Assembly (NCBI GenBank): GCA_964036155.1
Contig: OZ038423.1
Coordinates: 77,639,249 to 77,703,248 of the forward strand
Length of the DNA: 64,000 nt
Direction of reading: 5' to 3'
Source: Diploscapter coronatus
Lineage: Eukaryota > Nematoda > Chromadorea > Rhabditida > Rhabditidae
Part shown: positions 10,436 through 22,813 of the stretch, piece after piece
Layout of the letters: each line of letters opens with the position of its first letter
Numbering within the stretch: position 1 is the first letter of the stretch
The notes under the pieces: generated by a model
Databases searched by the model: none
What the model saw: only the letters and a program-made list of their open reading frames with translations
What the model was told of the DNA's origin: nothing
Translations under genes and position numbers: made by a program

Positions 10436-12806
10436 ATGTCGATGGAAGTTGACGAGGATGTGATGGAAGTGCGTGACGTTGCACAGGGACAGGCAGACAG
10501 GAATCTGCCCTGGGTGGAGAAGTACAGGCCCGGCCAGCTCGAACACATCGTCTCCCACAAGGAAATCATCGAGACTCGTACGAATGAATTTTCTGATTCG
10601 ATTATAGGAAAACCTTTAAGTCAACTTAATCAAAATTTGTGAAATTGACATTTTGTTGATTTTTTCCTGATAAAAGTCGGCTCATTGTAGTTGTTACTCA
10701 GTTTATAGAACGATTACTCTAAAAATGAGCGACAACTACAGTGAGCCAAAATCATGCAGCTTGGAGTTGAAATCATTTTCGATTTTCTTTTCAAAATTAG
10801 CGTCTTTAGTGAGCAAATTCATCTCGAACGGAACGCTGCCGCACCTGCTGTTCTACGGCCCACCAGGCACGGGCAAGACGACGGCCATTCTGGCTGCAGT
10901 CAATCAACTCTACACCGAGACAGAGAAGAAGTCCATGACTCTCGAGTTGAATGCCTCTGATGACAGGGGCATTGGAGTCGTCAGGTTCGTTAGTCCGCTA
11001 CTTTCTTAAATCTCCATTTTGCATATTGTTGAGGAAATGCACAAGAATCCTGATAAGTTGATCAAAATCTTTTAAGAATTCATGAACATTTCCTTTCCAG
11101 AGATCGGATCGTCACTTTCGCGGGGTCTAAGTCGCTGAATTCGTTCATGAACGTGGAGGGGCAGAACGCGAAGAAATTCAAGCTGATCATTCTGGACGAG
11201 GCTGATTCCATGACCAAGGACGCGCAGAATGCACTCAGGAGGTGAGCACTCGATTCGACCTTCTCCTAAATTTTTATAGAGCGAATGAATGAGCATGTAG
11301 TATAAATATACTTGGCAGAAGTTGAAAAATCCAACTTTCATGCCTTTTTCGCAAGCCCGAAATTAATGAATTTCAGAATCATCGAGAAATACACGGAGAA
11401 TGTCCGATTCTGCATTCTCTGCAATTACCTGTCGTCCATCATTCCCGCCATTCAGTCCAGGTTTGTTTCAGAAAACCATTATAGCGCCATCTATTCTTCG
11501 GGAAAGTCGAAATCGAATCAAAATAATGAGATTTTGAATGACATGGTCATCATTCAAACAAATCGGACAATAATCACTTCGAGATTGATTTTCGAAGAAT
11601 AAACCTTTGCAAAAATGATTTCAAAGGAAGAATTCTTATTTTATTTTTCAGATGCACACGCTTCCGTTTCGCGCCGCTGAAGACGAGTCTGATCTCGCCC
11701 AGAGTCGATTTCGTGGCCAAGAAGGAGAACGTGAATTTGACGGAGAGCGGCAAAAAGGCACTGCTCAATTTGTCGGGGGGAGACATGAGACGCGTCCTCA
11801 ATACTATGCAGGTGAGTAGTAGTTTAGAAGATTCCCGAATCTGCAAGAATATGTTTTCAAAAGAAGTAAAAATCTTGGAATATTGAAGGTGATGGCAAAG
11901 TAATTTTTATCCTTTTGGAAGAATGTATAACTAGAAAATTCAATGTCTGATAAGAACAAGCTAGATGAATTGCTTGCAGAGCACTGCAATGGCATTCCCC
12001 AGTGTGGATGAGCAGTCCGTGTACAAGTGCGTCGGCCAGCCGACCCCCGCAGAAATGCAGACCATCCTCAAAATCCTCCTCAACGACAACTTTCAGACTG
12101 CTTGCAAGAGTAGGTTTGCTTCCTTTTATATGAGATAAAGAGAATCTAGAGGATTTCCTTTGGTTTAAGGAGTGGTTTTTTGAAATATGCTCAGAGAAAT
12201 TGACTAGTTTTCTCGCTAGAACTGGATTGTCTTCGAAAATAAGTTCAAAATCGTCTTCTACTTTTATCACCGATATTTTAATGCCTTCTTCATTATAGTG
12301 GATCAATTTGCAGAATTGGAAAGCGAGGCGCTGGCGAAGGGCTACTCCCTAAGTGACATCATCGCTCATTTGCACGACATCATCTTCCAGCTAGAACTCC
12401 CTTCTGATGTAAGTCATTGAGTGCTTGAGTTTGACAGTGAATTGATGCGAATCCGCTTTTTCCCCATAAAATAGTTTTCAAGAGCAATTCACCTCGATAT
12501 TTAATCATTTTCTTTTCTTTTACTAAAAGATCCTCGTGAAACCTAAAAATTAACCAATGAATGCTCTGATTTAGGCCCTGGCTCAGGTGGTTGCAGGTCT
12601 GGCTGACTGCGAGCATCGATTGGCTGGAGGCACTTCGGGTTAGTCAGGATTGTTTGCATAGATTCCTGAATTTAAAAGGGAAATGCCTTTCAGATCGAAT
12701 CCAAATCGCTGGTCTGGTAGCGATTTTCTTCAAGGCCCGTTCTGTGATGGCGAAGAAGGCGAAGAACGTAATCATGGTCGACGACGATGAAGATTTCATG
12801 GACTAG
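10436..12806 (+). CDS. rfc-5: Replication factor C subunit 5 (clamp loader small subunit)
   Basis: Nine exons (10436-10577, 10810-10984, 11101-11241, 11377-11460, 11652-11811, 11980-12109, 12314-12408, 12575-12638, 12694-12806) give 367 residues. The RFC complex loads PCNA onto primer-template junctions. Visible motifs are the N-terminal LPWVEKYRP box, Walker [11 protein letters not shown], the LNASDDRG sensor region, Walker B ILDEAD and the trans-acting SRC motif (IQSRCTRFRF). The sequence after these ([17 protein letters not shown]) fits RFC5/RFC36 better than RFC2 or RFC4. Unlike human RFC5 it has a Lys-rich, acidic tail ending DDDEDFMD. The ATG lies 4 bases after a TTTGCAG acceptor, consistent with trans-splicing. 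Every exon junction matches in phase. Confidence 0.95.
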
Positions 12807-13365
12807 AAAAGATTGAAGGATAAAATGGAAAGATATGAATTATGCCGGTTAAAACTGACACTGAGAAAAATGAATTTGAATATGAAACACGATAAACTCA
12901 TTTCTATCGGAAATGAAATGGGTTTTTATCGATGGATTTACCATATTCATTTTCATCTGTTTGTTTTGAACTTGACTCCAATTATTCACTTTCGCTACCT
13001 CAATTTTATGATTTTCGAAATGTCTCGACTTTATAGGACTGTCTTCAAGCGAGATTCATGAAAATGTCAGCTAAAATTGAGATACTTCTTTTTAATTTTA
13101 TGATTGTTCATTGTTCCTTATCTCATTCCCTCTCATTTTACAGGTATTCAGGTATTTTGACCGTTTATCTCATCATTCATCGATATGCTTTGACTTCGTT
13201 ACGAGTCATCATTCATTATTTTATGCAGGTTGACTGATTATAAAGACGCAGTATTTTTTGCTGTTTTACAATTTCCATTCTATTTCGTCGATTGCGGTTT
13301 TAGCCGTGAAAATACTCTTCAAACGTTTGATTGATCTTTTCATTTTTCGAGTTTTCAGGTGAAAA
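12807..13365. other. Intergenic
   Basis: 559-base AT-rich gap between RFC5 and MED30. It holds no supported gene. A TTTTCAG acceptor ends at about 13358, 8 bases before the MED30 start. Confidence 0.5.
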
Positions 13366-14274
13366 ATGTCCCTGATCCCCTCCCCATACCCATCCGAAAT
13401 CCTCGACAATTTGGGTCGTTACTCGATTGGAGGTCTATGCACAATCGGCAAGGAACTCGTCCAGGAACTCGTCATGAGGCACATTCTCTTGCTTTTATAA
13501 CATTGAAAGTCCTAAATTTCGAGAATATTTCTCTTCGAAAAAGAATGAACTAGAGGCGAATATCATTGATGATTTTATACGATTTTTTGTTGTGACAAAT
13601 TTGTTGAAAAGTGAGATTTCAGAACTCACCAACTGACGAATTCGCTCCGAACGGTGTCAGAAAAGAAGCCACCCAATGTTGGTCACGACCCCAAACTGCT
13701 CATGGAGTACTGCCAACAGCTCATGTACAAACTCCTCGAAATTAGGTATAGAATTTTAGAGTTCTTTCAAATTGCAACCTACCTTTATTATTTGAAGCGA
13801 TGAAAATTATAATGAAATGAAATGATAGTTTTTTCTCATTTTTTATCTGCAGACTTCTGATAGAGAAGAAGCAGGCGAACGCGCGTCCCCTGACGACGGA
13901 AGAGTTCATGGAGAGACTCAAAGTCGATTCGACATTCCAAATGCCCCAGCCTCCACAGGAACTCATCCAGAAGAGGAAGGAGTTCGCGGAAAACCGGTCG
14001 GTTGACTACACCTTATAACTTCGGGCATTGATCATCTTACAATTTTGAATCACAATTTTCTATCTTTGTAATTCTTTACGACATTTCCTCCTAGTCTAAG
14101 TAGTGAATAATAAAATGATAAAATCTTGAGAACTAATTTTCTCTGAAATTCAGATTGAAGTTGCTGAAATTGAACAACGACCTGAAGCAGCTGGAGTGGC
14201 TGCTGTTCACGGGCGATCCGTTCCATATCAAGAAGGTCGATCAGATGGCTTTTTCCTCTGCAGATTCTGCCTAA
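13366..14274 (+). CDS. mdt-30: Mediator complex subunit 30
   Basis: Exons 13366-13478, 13623-13745, 13853-13996 and 14154-14274 give 166 residues. MED30 is a metazoan Mediator subunit bridging activators and RNA polymerase II. The match is the N-terminal helix IGKELVQELVMRT, aligned with the IGQETVQDIVFRT region of the human protein, then a Lys-rich helical middle and a C-terminal coiled coil (NDLKQLEWLLF) where human has the NQQLKQIMDQLRNLIW region. The first intron appears to use a GC donor (ATGAG then GCACAT), the only phase-compatible choice. The next gene, uS17m, starts 175 bases downstream, suggesting an operon. AATAAA occurs near 14329. Confidence 0.8.
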
Positions 14275-14449
14275 ACTCATTCTGTCATTCTACGGGAAAT
14301 TATTTGTTCGATTATTTTGATCTCTGAAATAAAATCGCGATTTCTTCCCTTTTCATCTGAAACATACAGTTTTGAAGCTGTTGGATATCGATTTGGTTTT
14401 GTTTTATCGGTTTTATTTAATTTGTTGATTTCTCAGAAAACCATCCGAA

Positions 14450-15768
14450 ATGCCGCGCGGAGGCATAATTCTGAAGTCGACGGTGAGCACCGAGATGCTC
14501 ATTGGAAGGATCATCCAAATGAATCAGATCGGTATCGATAGGACGCCTTGTGCACAGGTCGGCTAAATCATTGCAAGCAGATTCATTAAAACTGAATTTT
14601 TCAATGTGGTATAGTTACAATAGAAGAACATTTTTGCGCTCTTTATTCTGGTAGTTTTTCATGGAATGAATCATCCAATGCATAGAGGATCCTTTGAATA
14701 ATTAGTCAAAATTCGACTTTCAATTTTATCGTAGTTTTTATTCCAGGTACGATGTCGAATGAACGAGTTCAACAAGTACCTCAAGCTCTACTACCAAAAG
14801 TCCTTCGATTTTTGGGCCATCGACAGGTTTATTTGCTCTTCTCCGAAGAAAGAGAAACTAAAATTCAGCGAATCGAAAGGCAATCTGGGCGATGTTGTGC
14901 TAATCAAGAAGTTGGACGCTGCCAAGAAGCCAAAGGCCGATGTCTCTCATCTGGTCGATAGAGTTGTCTTCAAATACGGTAAATTGTCTTAATTGCTAAT
15001 TTAGAATCATGTTTCTGATGAGAATTGATACGACATTTTTAGGTAAAAATATTTTCCCCAAGAAATGTAGTGAGAGATACTAGAATGTGTTCAGAAATTT
15101 CTCTATAAAATGGCATTTTTCTCAAATATTCAGTAGAATAATCTTTTCTCAGGAAATATCGTGGACCCGGTGACTGGAAAGCGCGTGATCAGAGACCAAT
15201 TCGACGATGAAATCGAACTGCGGAAACAACTCGTCGAGGAGGTCTATGAGGAGCCGCTTGAACAGGTCATTTTTTCAAATCCATATTTAACATCTTAAAT
15301 TCTGCGTAACGCCGAAACATTCGGCATTTGGTTTCGCACGCGCCATGTAAATCTTACCTTCCTAGAAACCTGCCCTAATTCTAACGTTAGTGGCTCTTCT
15401 TTTACTCCCACTATGAGAAGATGAGGAGAAAAGGGCCCTTTGTTCCGACTATCAACTTGTTTGGACTATCCATATTTTTGAGAGTAGTGAAGAATAAAAA
15501 GTGGATAGTCCAGAAAATGGGTGTGGGTGTAGGCCGAGAAAAAGTAGAGCCACTAACATATAGTATTGAAGGATGTTTCTAAACTTGCAGGATTTACGTG
15601 GCGCATGCGATATCATTCTTTCACTAAACATAATATCAACGTCATTCAGATTTTTAAAAACTCTTCAAATTGCATGATTTTCAGGATGCCCTTCTGTTTG
15701 AAGAACGCCGTGCGATTCAGAGGCAAAAATTGGAAGAGAAGAAGACAGAAGTTGAAGAGGGAAAATAA
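14450..15768 (+). CDS. mrps-17: Mitochondrial small ribosomal subunit protein uS17m
   Basis: Exons 14450-14557, 14747-14978, 15153-15265 and 15685-15768 give 178 residues. The OB-fold core is recognisable: start MPRGGIILKSTV, then RMNEFNKYLKLYYQ, GDVVLIKKL and the diagnostic VVFKYGNIVDPVTGKR, matching the IVFKVGKVIDPVTGK region of animal MRPS17. The C-terminal Glu/Lys-rich helical extension is longer than in mammals. The start lies 13 bases after a TTTCTCAG acceptor and 175 bases after the MED30 stop, the arrangement of an internal operon gene. An AATAAA overlaps the stop codon. The third intron carries a foldback element. Confidence 0.88.
15386..15558. repeat. Intronic MITE, GTTAGTGGCTCT arms
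   Basis: In uS17m intron 3, GTTAGTGGCTCTTCTTTTAC at the left is mirrored at the right by a reverse complement differing at about three of 22 bases. A second nested pair (GGACTATCCA and TGGATAGTCC) lies inside. The 173-base unit is typical of a non-autonomous inverted-repeat transposon. Confidence 0.75.
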
Positions 15769-16000
15769 AACATCACCAGGAAAGAGATCTCCATTTTCAT
15801 TCACAAAATTAGGTAGTCATTACTTAGTTCGCAGATTGTTTGTTGTATAGAAATATTTGTTAACATTGAGATTGTTATTCATTCGTTGTATGAATTTGAA
15901 AAGCTTATTATTTGATGATTTTTTCGTAACACGGTTCTAAAACCTTGAAATACCTGATGAAATTTCAGTTTTGAGACAAATTTCTAAAATTTTAGAAAGA

Positions 16001-19000
16001 ATGGCAGAAGATGAGAAGGGGAAAGGGAAGGACGATGAAGCGAAAGCGGAGCGAATGAATCTATTTGTCGATGTGAAAAGTTTCGTGGAGAAACGAGCTG
16101 GTAATATTTTTTTCAAATTCCAAGTCAATTTTATTCGAATTTTTCATTCCGAAAACACTAAATGTGTTCCCCGAATTTATAGTCAGAAAAGGAGTTTTGG
16201 CTTGAAAAGCAATTTTATCTTCGAAAAAATCGAATACTTTGAATTTTTGAGAACAAGTCGCCGATTTGCTGCAGATGATAGACAACAAGAGTCTCGTTGC
16301 TGGCGAAGTGACCAAAGGACCGAGGACTGCTGCGCAACGACTGCCCAGGCATATGAGGAGGTAGACCTCAAAGTCTCAATGTTTCATTATCTTCTTGTTC
16401 ATCGGTTTTTAAAATAATCGCTTCATTCAGTAATGTCCTTTGAAGAAATCAGAAACTATAAGCTCTTTTCTGTCGCAAAATTAGGCAACTGCCATTTGAC
16501 GAGATGACGAGACTTTTCACATTATCTCTGGACTTTCTTACCTTCCCCTATCTCTAACTGTAGGTCTCGTCATCTCGTCTTATGGTAATTGCCCAAAACT
16601 GACATTTTAGAAGAGCGATGGCTTATGACGTGCGTCGATTTCCGAAGGGAATGCGCTCATTTGCACAGACGCAAATGACCGATTCGAAGCATCGAAATAA
16701 ACCACCCAGCAGATTCGCGAGAAGGAAGCCGTCAAATATTCTCCAGGTCAAATTATTTTCATTTTATCCCTTGCTTCAAAAGTGGCAAGTTTAACATATG
16801 CAATTTGCACTTAAAATTTGAACATTTTTCTCATTTAATTTCCTTTCAGTTTCTTTTCAAACTCTTTTCTTAAGGTACATAAGAAATGTTTACTCAGAAT
16901 TTTCAGAATTACATCCGCCGCCAGATGAAGGCAGTTTGGCTGGAGTCTCATATATGGCACGCCAAGAGATTCCATATGGTTTCAAGGTTCGTTTTTTTAT
17001 CAATTGGGTTCTTGTAAAAGCCGTACGCTTGTGAAAAATGGCTGTGTAAAGGGGGTATGGAAAGGCAGGCTATGTTCGGTCTAAAAATGATGAGCAGAGC
17101 ATTTCTAGATATTGTTCATCCTAGCCTACCCAACCTATACCTATAACCCTATTTCTCAGGTGTACGGCCTTTACAAGAAGCCTATCATTTTTCCTATAGA
17201 AGTATGGAATTCTAGGTGGGGATACAAAATCGCCGACCGAAGTTTCCAGCGACATTTCCGACCGATTTACCGAGATGCGATGCACCATTGCTGCGTGAGG
17301 GACAAGAGCTATCTGACTTGTTTCGTTGTGAGCTCCATTTCATTCTATTTATCTTGTTTTCATAGCGAATGATCGTTACAAGAAGTGATCAAATGGTCAC
17401 ATCAAAATATTTGCATTTTGATAATTCCTCAAAATGTAGCATCCGTCCAATTTCGAATGAGATTAACTTCAGCTGTTCCATCCTTCTCAGTCACTTCTGA
17501 TCGAGTCACTGCGAGAGTTGTGTGCTCCACAAACCGGACCGACTTTCGCGTTCAAAAGTTCCTTGGACGGAAAATTTGAGGTTGAAAAGTTTATTTAAAT
17601 TTCTCTAATCACTCTTTTCAGATCTCGTCACTTCTTTACGAACGAGGCAAGTACCCGAACGGGTTCATTGGACCAGGTTGGAGATGTTGAATGAATCCCC
17701 GCATGCTAATTTTCAGTTCGATTTTCCTGGTCGAAATCTGAATCGGACAGATTTTCTCTGTCAATTTGGACACATCCAGCGAACAGAACAGTGGTTTTGA
17801 ATGAATTTGTCAGGGCGTTCGGATTAAAGAAAACGCAGAAGGAAGACGACGACATCAAGATTGAGGTTTGAGATTTACAGAAGCGAAATTTGATTCGAAT
17901 ACATAAATTGCAGGAAGTGAAGAAAGAAGCAGACTGGAGATTGAAGAAGCAACAGGTTTTTACGGACATTTACAATGGGAAGAACGGCGTTGAGGTAGGA
18001 ATGGTTTTTGAAAAAAGATAAACTCATGAATTTTGCAAAAATGAATTAGTTGGGCAAAGCTTTGAGATTTTTTGAAGATCAGAAATGTAAAACTAGAAAT
18101 TCATTCATGTTACTAATTTTTTTCTGAAAATCTATTTCCGACTCGTCTATTCAGTTCTAAAAATTGTGAATTAAGTTACACGATCTGCGCGACCAGCTGA
18201 TTCGACTTCGTCTCTACGGACCCAACTCGATTTGCGTCGCTGCAAACGTGCTCAAACTCGTTGATGGAGATGAAGCTCAAAGTTACAGGTTATTTCTTCT
18301 CATTTTTCTGATTTTTATTTACATAATTTCAGGAAGAATCATGAAATGTGGAACGACCTGATTTCGAAATGCAGTCCCGACCAACTGACTGACGGCTTCA
18401 TCATCCCTCTGCTCGTCGAGGATCCACGCATTTTTCGACCGTCTAGGAGAAAAGTTGGTTTTTTTGAGCTCAAAAACTTGAATTATTTTTCCAGCCCTTC
18501 GAGAAGATCAATCCGGGGAGGAAAGTCGAAGCGCTCTCTCAGAATTTGACTGCCACAAGCGACATTTGGTCGAGGGATGCGAGAATTCAGTGTCTGGAGA
18601 AGAGGTAGAAATTTCGAAATTTGAACGTATTCTAAATTTTTCTTCATGAATCTGCTTCCAATAATTGACAGAAAAGTCACATTTTATATGATCCAGTTAA
18701 AGTAAATTTTTAACCCCAAAGTTTGTCTTCTCTTTCTAAACCTTGTCATTTCCGGATGTCGGAATCGCAATTCCAAAAGCAACAGGGCCTCTCAGCGGCA
18801 AGTGGGCTGACGCAGACGGATGCAAAAGTAACCGAACATTCGGGTTTTCGAATTAAGTTATTTGAATTCAGATTCCAATTCTCGTTGTGATCAGGAATTC
18901 GGGATCGAAGGGCGGTAAGACGCTGGATGGAATCGAAATCATCGCCCCTGCTGGATTCGGTATTTCTTAAGTTTATTTGAAAGATGTCCCCATTTCACAT

Positions 19001-22000
19001 AAACAAATTAGATTTTTTGGAAATTAATAAATTATTCCAATTTCGCGATACCCTCTGAGATTTCATTTTCATCGTGTAAACAACAAAAATCGAATTCAAT
19101 GCACAAACTCAGGTCGTGATTTGTGGATCGCTCTTCACTTGGCTACTGCCCACGCGTCAGGACGAAGAGACGACTTGGCAGCGCATTTGGAGGCGGGCAG
19201 ATTCGACTTTCCCGAGGATATGCCTGATTGCGAGGCTGGAAGGGAGGAGGCGAAACGGGTGCAGTATGAATTGGAGGTGGGGGTTCATTCAATGTTTTGG
19301 TATGCCACAAAAATGATTTTTATCTCTGAAAAAACCAGCAATTGAAAGTACGAATATCCCTAATTTTGGATTTCTTTAGTTTCTCCCACTAATATCGAGA
19401 CAGAATGAGCGACGATTTAGCATTTCATGGCCAAGTGGCTAGTATGCCAGTTTCTGTGACCAATGCAGCCTTTTGTGTGCATTGGCTTTGACCAACTGGC
19501 GAAAAGTGAAAGAATGATAAACTTGTTCCTCATTGCACTCAAAGTGTGGAACTTATGCTTGCATTCGACAGTTTTTGCTGAGAATTAAACAAATGACAAC
19601 TGAAAAATTCCCTACCCAAACTTATTTTCCCTCTTACACTATCTCTTCTTCATGTAATCAGTTTACTTTCTAAAACCATAAAATTTTGAAGCTGAGATTT
19701 TCAAAATTCAATACTCGCTTTTTCAATTATAAAATTTATTTTCTGCAAATAAAGGAACTCAGGACGCCTACGCGAAGCGGCCTCACAATCGTCGAGTGAG
19801 CTACTGGCAGCGACTTTCCATCCAACACCCGTTCTCTTTCGAGTGGAGTCAACTTCTCCACAGTTGGGCAACTCCTTCATGCGACTCTTCCAAACAGCTC
19901 AAACAGTCCTATGTTCTCCGAGACCGACGCGCTCTCATGCAAATTTCCGAGTGGCTAAAGGGACATCACACAAGACCCGGTTAGTTTTTCTATTTATTCT
20001 TTTTTGTTTTTAAAAAATAACGATTCTTTATTCCAACATTAACATTGGCAATATGGGTACGTGCTTTTGGACTAGAAGTTTGTTGAAAGATGAGTTTTGA
20101 GATTCTTTGGAAGTGGAGTCTTTGAACGAATCATCCACCAGAAATTTCCTTTCCGGAAGGAAAAATTATGCTCGTTTCGTCCCTTGGCTTCTGGTCAATT
20201 GCGCTGCAGCCATTTTCGATCTATCCTCATTTGAGGGGGCGCCACCCTAAAGTTTATCTTTCGAAAATCGAAACGATGAATCAAAGTTGAAATTGGCAAA
20301 TTTGAGCAAATATCCGCACCTTGTTTGATCCCCAGCCCCATCCAGAATATCCAGGGTAGCCTGAATTTTTCAAACTCGAAAAAGAGTTGTCGAATCAACT
20401 AACCTCCATAATATGCTGCATCGTAGGGATATCCGAGTCCTGCGTAATCATAACCGTACCCCGCTCCTGGCCAACCATAACCACTCTAATAATTCAATTT
20501 TTGCGCAAAAAATGTCGTAAAGATTACGTATTGTGCTGAAGCCTCGTTAGCTAGGAAACATGCCACTATGCAGAAAACTATTCTGAAAAAAAATATTTTT
20601 GGGGGGGGGGGGGTTTTTTCTTTTTTAATTTAACGAAAAACTTACAATTTCGTGGAGATCATAATTGAATATCGTAGACTAGAAACTCGGAAAAGTCTCA
20701 ATGTGACTTTCTCAAGGAACTTTCACGACTTTTATACTCGAGTTATAAGTGTCAAATCGTTTCATATCAGCGTATTTGTTTTTACTCGATTTCTTTACTT
20801 TTTGTTTGTTTCCCTCCAGTTTTTGTGAAGTCGAGTCTGCTTGAGGGAGAAATTGGAATTAGCAGATCAAACTCAAATAGACTTCAATAGAGAGAATGAA
20901 GAACGATGTTTGATTTCGCGGAAAATCAACCATTTCACGCAACTCCAATGAATGAACAGACCAAAATAGAGTCAAGTTTATGAAGTTGAAACTTGGAAAC
21001 TATATGAAAATCATGACAGATAGAAAACGCTATTAAATTTTTTTCAACGAAAAGTTGAGAATATTTCGAGGGGTAACTTTCAAAATGTGCTAAAAGTCTC
21101 AAATTTGATGTCTGTCTAAAATCTATTACTTTGCATCAAAGTTCTTGGAAATTTATTTACACAAGAAATATTTTTATTTGTTTACGAAATCAGCGATAAG
21201 TTTGACAGATTAAAATTACCTGCAAAAAATAAACAATGCGCTTATTTACTCAAAGTTTTAGCTGATAAAAATCGAACTTTTAGAAATAAGGAAAAATTCA
21301 GATGGAATTCTGTCGGAACATGCCCATTCACTCGTGCCTGTATTTCTCGATTCGATTGCTGAAGGTCGACCGAGAAGATATGGATTGATTTGTCTACCAA
21401 ATTCAGAAGATCTGGAAAATGTAAAATTGTTGTTATTATAATGCATCTTTTAGCTAAGTTATGATACTTGAAGTACTTTTCCTTGAAAAAGTATCAGGAA
21501 AGTGGTCAGATGTGTTGTCTGATTTCATTTTTAAAGAAAGATAAAACTTCCAGCTTCGCCGTCGTCCAAAGAACGGAAAGATTTCGTCGATAATTCAAGA
21601 GCCAAGGAAAGAGAAGAAGAAGAAAACCGAGGAGGAGAGTTCAGTCGAAATGGAGGTATATTGGTTTATGATTTCTCAACCAATTTTGTTCTAATTTTAG
21701 GACGTCGAAAATGGAAAGGAAGGAAAGGATGCCGAATTCTGGAAGGATATCATTTCTTTGGATCCTCAAGCGAAGGAGAAACCGATTTCTTTGAAGGGGG
21801 TTTTCAAGGAAAAACTTATTACCAAGTAAGGAAATTTTGAATTTCGGAAAGAAAAACTTTATTTTCAGGAAAGAAAGACGCCATGCTCTGAACAGGAAGA
21901 AGAAAGCAGCGAAGAAGCGAGCAAAGAACGGAAAGTTGGACAGACTCAGGAAGGCGAATGAGGAAATCGAAGAGAAGGAGAAAATCGACTACAGATACGC

Positions 22001-22401
22001 TGCTAATCGGTTGGAAAATAACTATTATGATTGTTTCTTATTTTATGAAAAGAATCGAATGAAAACTCGTTTTTTAAAAAATGGTGATATTACATTTGAT
22101 CTTTTGTAAAACCTTGGAATGTGAATTCTAAATGCTGAATTTTTCTACAATACTATTAAGAGACGCAAAATTTCAGATTATTCCTCTTATCTAAAAATGA
22201 GGTTTCAGAGAAACCCTGGGTCGAATAGTGCGTGGTGACTATTCCTTCTCGTCAGCCCGCGGTCGCGCACTCGGCTACGTCCCCCTTGCAGCTATCGAGC
22301 AGATCAAACGGGTCAAATGCGTGGTTCTCGCGAGAAACACAACGTCCAAATACTACCACTTCATGAAACTCGCAATCCTTCACGAACGGGTCGAAATTTA
22401 G
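16001..22401 (+). CDS. popl-1: Ribonuclease P/MRP subunit POP1
   Basis: Twenty-one exons give 842 residues: 16001-16100, 16252-16360, 16611-16746, 16907-16986, 17216-17327, 17473-17580, 17622-17676, 17717-17865, 17914-17994, 18176-18288, 18333-18453, 18495-18604, 18722-18827, 18872-18959, 19113-19276, 19763-19979, 21302-21420, 21554-21655, 21701-21825, 21869-22009, 22209-22401. POP1 is the large scaffold of the tRNA- and rRNA-processing ribozymes. Signatures are [25 protein letters not shown] and WGYKIADRS in the N-terminal domain, a POPLD-like region ([24 protein letters not shown]) and a C-terminal [12 protein letters not shown] block. A Lys/Glu-rich insert precedes the C-terminus. The intron 19980-21301 contains a complete opposite-strand peptide gene. 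The start follows ATTTTAG, 232 bases after uS17m. Confidence 0.93.
16493..16594. repeat. Intronic foldback element, GACGAGATGACGAGAC arms
   Basis: In POP1 intron 2, the left arm (ending GACGAGATGACGAGAC) and right arm (GTCTCGTCATCTCGTC) are perfect complements for 16 bases. Weaker pairing extends to about 31 bases (AGGCAACTGCCA against GGGCAATTACCA). The 102-base unit is probably a MITE and would form a long hairpin in pre-mRNA. Confidence 0.75.
20281..20662 (-). CDS. NLP-29-like Gly/Tyr-rich secreted peptide, nested in POP1 intron
   Basis: Minus-strand exons 20662-20646, 20582-20528, 20485-20404 and 20360-20281 give 77 residues. The signal peptide ([20 protein letters not shown], then SAQ) closely resembles the MIST-start leaders of Caenorhabditis nlp-29/cnc antimicrobial peptides. 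The mature region is Gly/Tyr/Trp/Pro-rich ([27 protein letters not shown]). The known family acts as epidermal antimicrobial peptides induced by fungal infection or wounding; the same role here is inference. A TATAAA sits at 20736-20731. The end is uncertain: a donor at AACAAG|GTGCGG and an acceptor near 20247 would replace the last 12 residues by a 26-residue tail. Confidence 0.75.
20601..20614. repeat. Run of 14 G
   Basis: A homopolymer of 14 G in the first intron of the nested peptide gene, flanked by T-rich sequence. Its length is likely to vary between individuals or be mis-sequenced. Confidence 0.9.
20731..20736 (-). promoter_or_regulatory. TATA box of nested peptide gene
   Basis: TATAAA on the minus strand about 70 bases before the ATG at 20662, in the context GAGTATAAAAGTC. 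It supports independent transcription of this gene within the POP1 intron. Confidence 0.6.
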
Positions 22402-22813
22402 ACATCTCAGGAGTTCTCTATCTAGGATTTTGTTGTGTTATTGTTACTACCGTTTTCGCGCAAATTGCAACGCTTTCTAGCTTCTCTCGCTCTCTTGTTC
22501 TGTAATTTCTCGCTTATCACTGAAGAATTAGCAAAAAGCTAACCCGCTATTTACTACACCATACTGTCACTGGGAGCAGGTGCGCTGTCTAGCGTTGAAA
22601 AAAGAAGAGATTCTGAGAAGCTCAAAAAAAAAAAGTTGCAACTTGTGGGAAAAGGGGATTATCTTGTTGATTTTTCTTGTTACTGTTGGAATAAAATTGA
22701 AATTTAGATTCTAATTTTTGAAAGCAGCAGTTATCAGAACTGTAATATATCTTTATTTTTCAACGCTGCATTTTAAAGGTGGTTTGAATTGTTTTTTTTT
22801 TAGATTTGATGTG

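Noticed and set aside
20601..20614. G-quadruplex regulatory element
   Set aside because: A single uninterrupted G run in an intron; homopolymer length error is at least as likely, and no regulatory context is visible.
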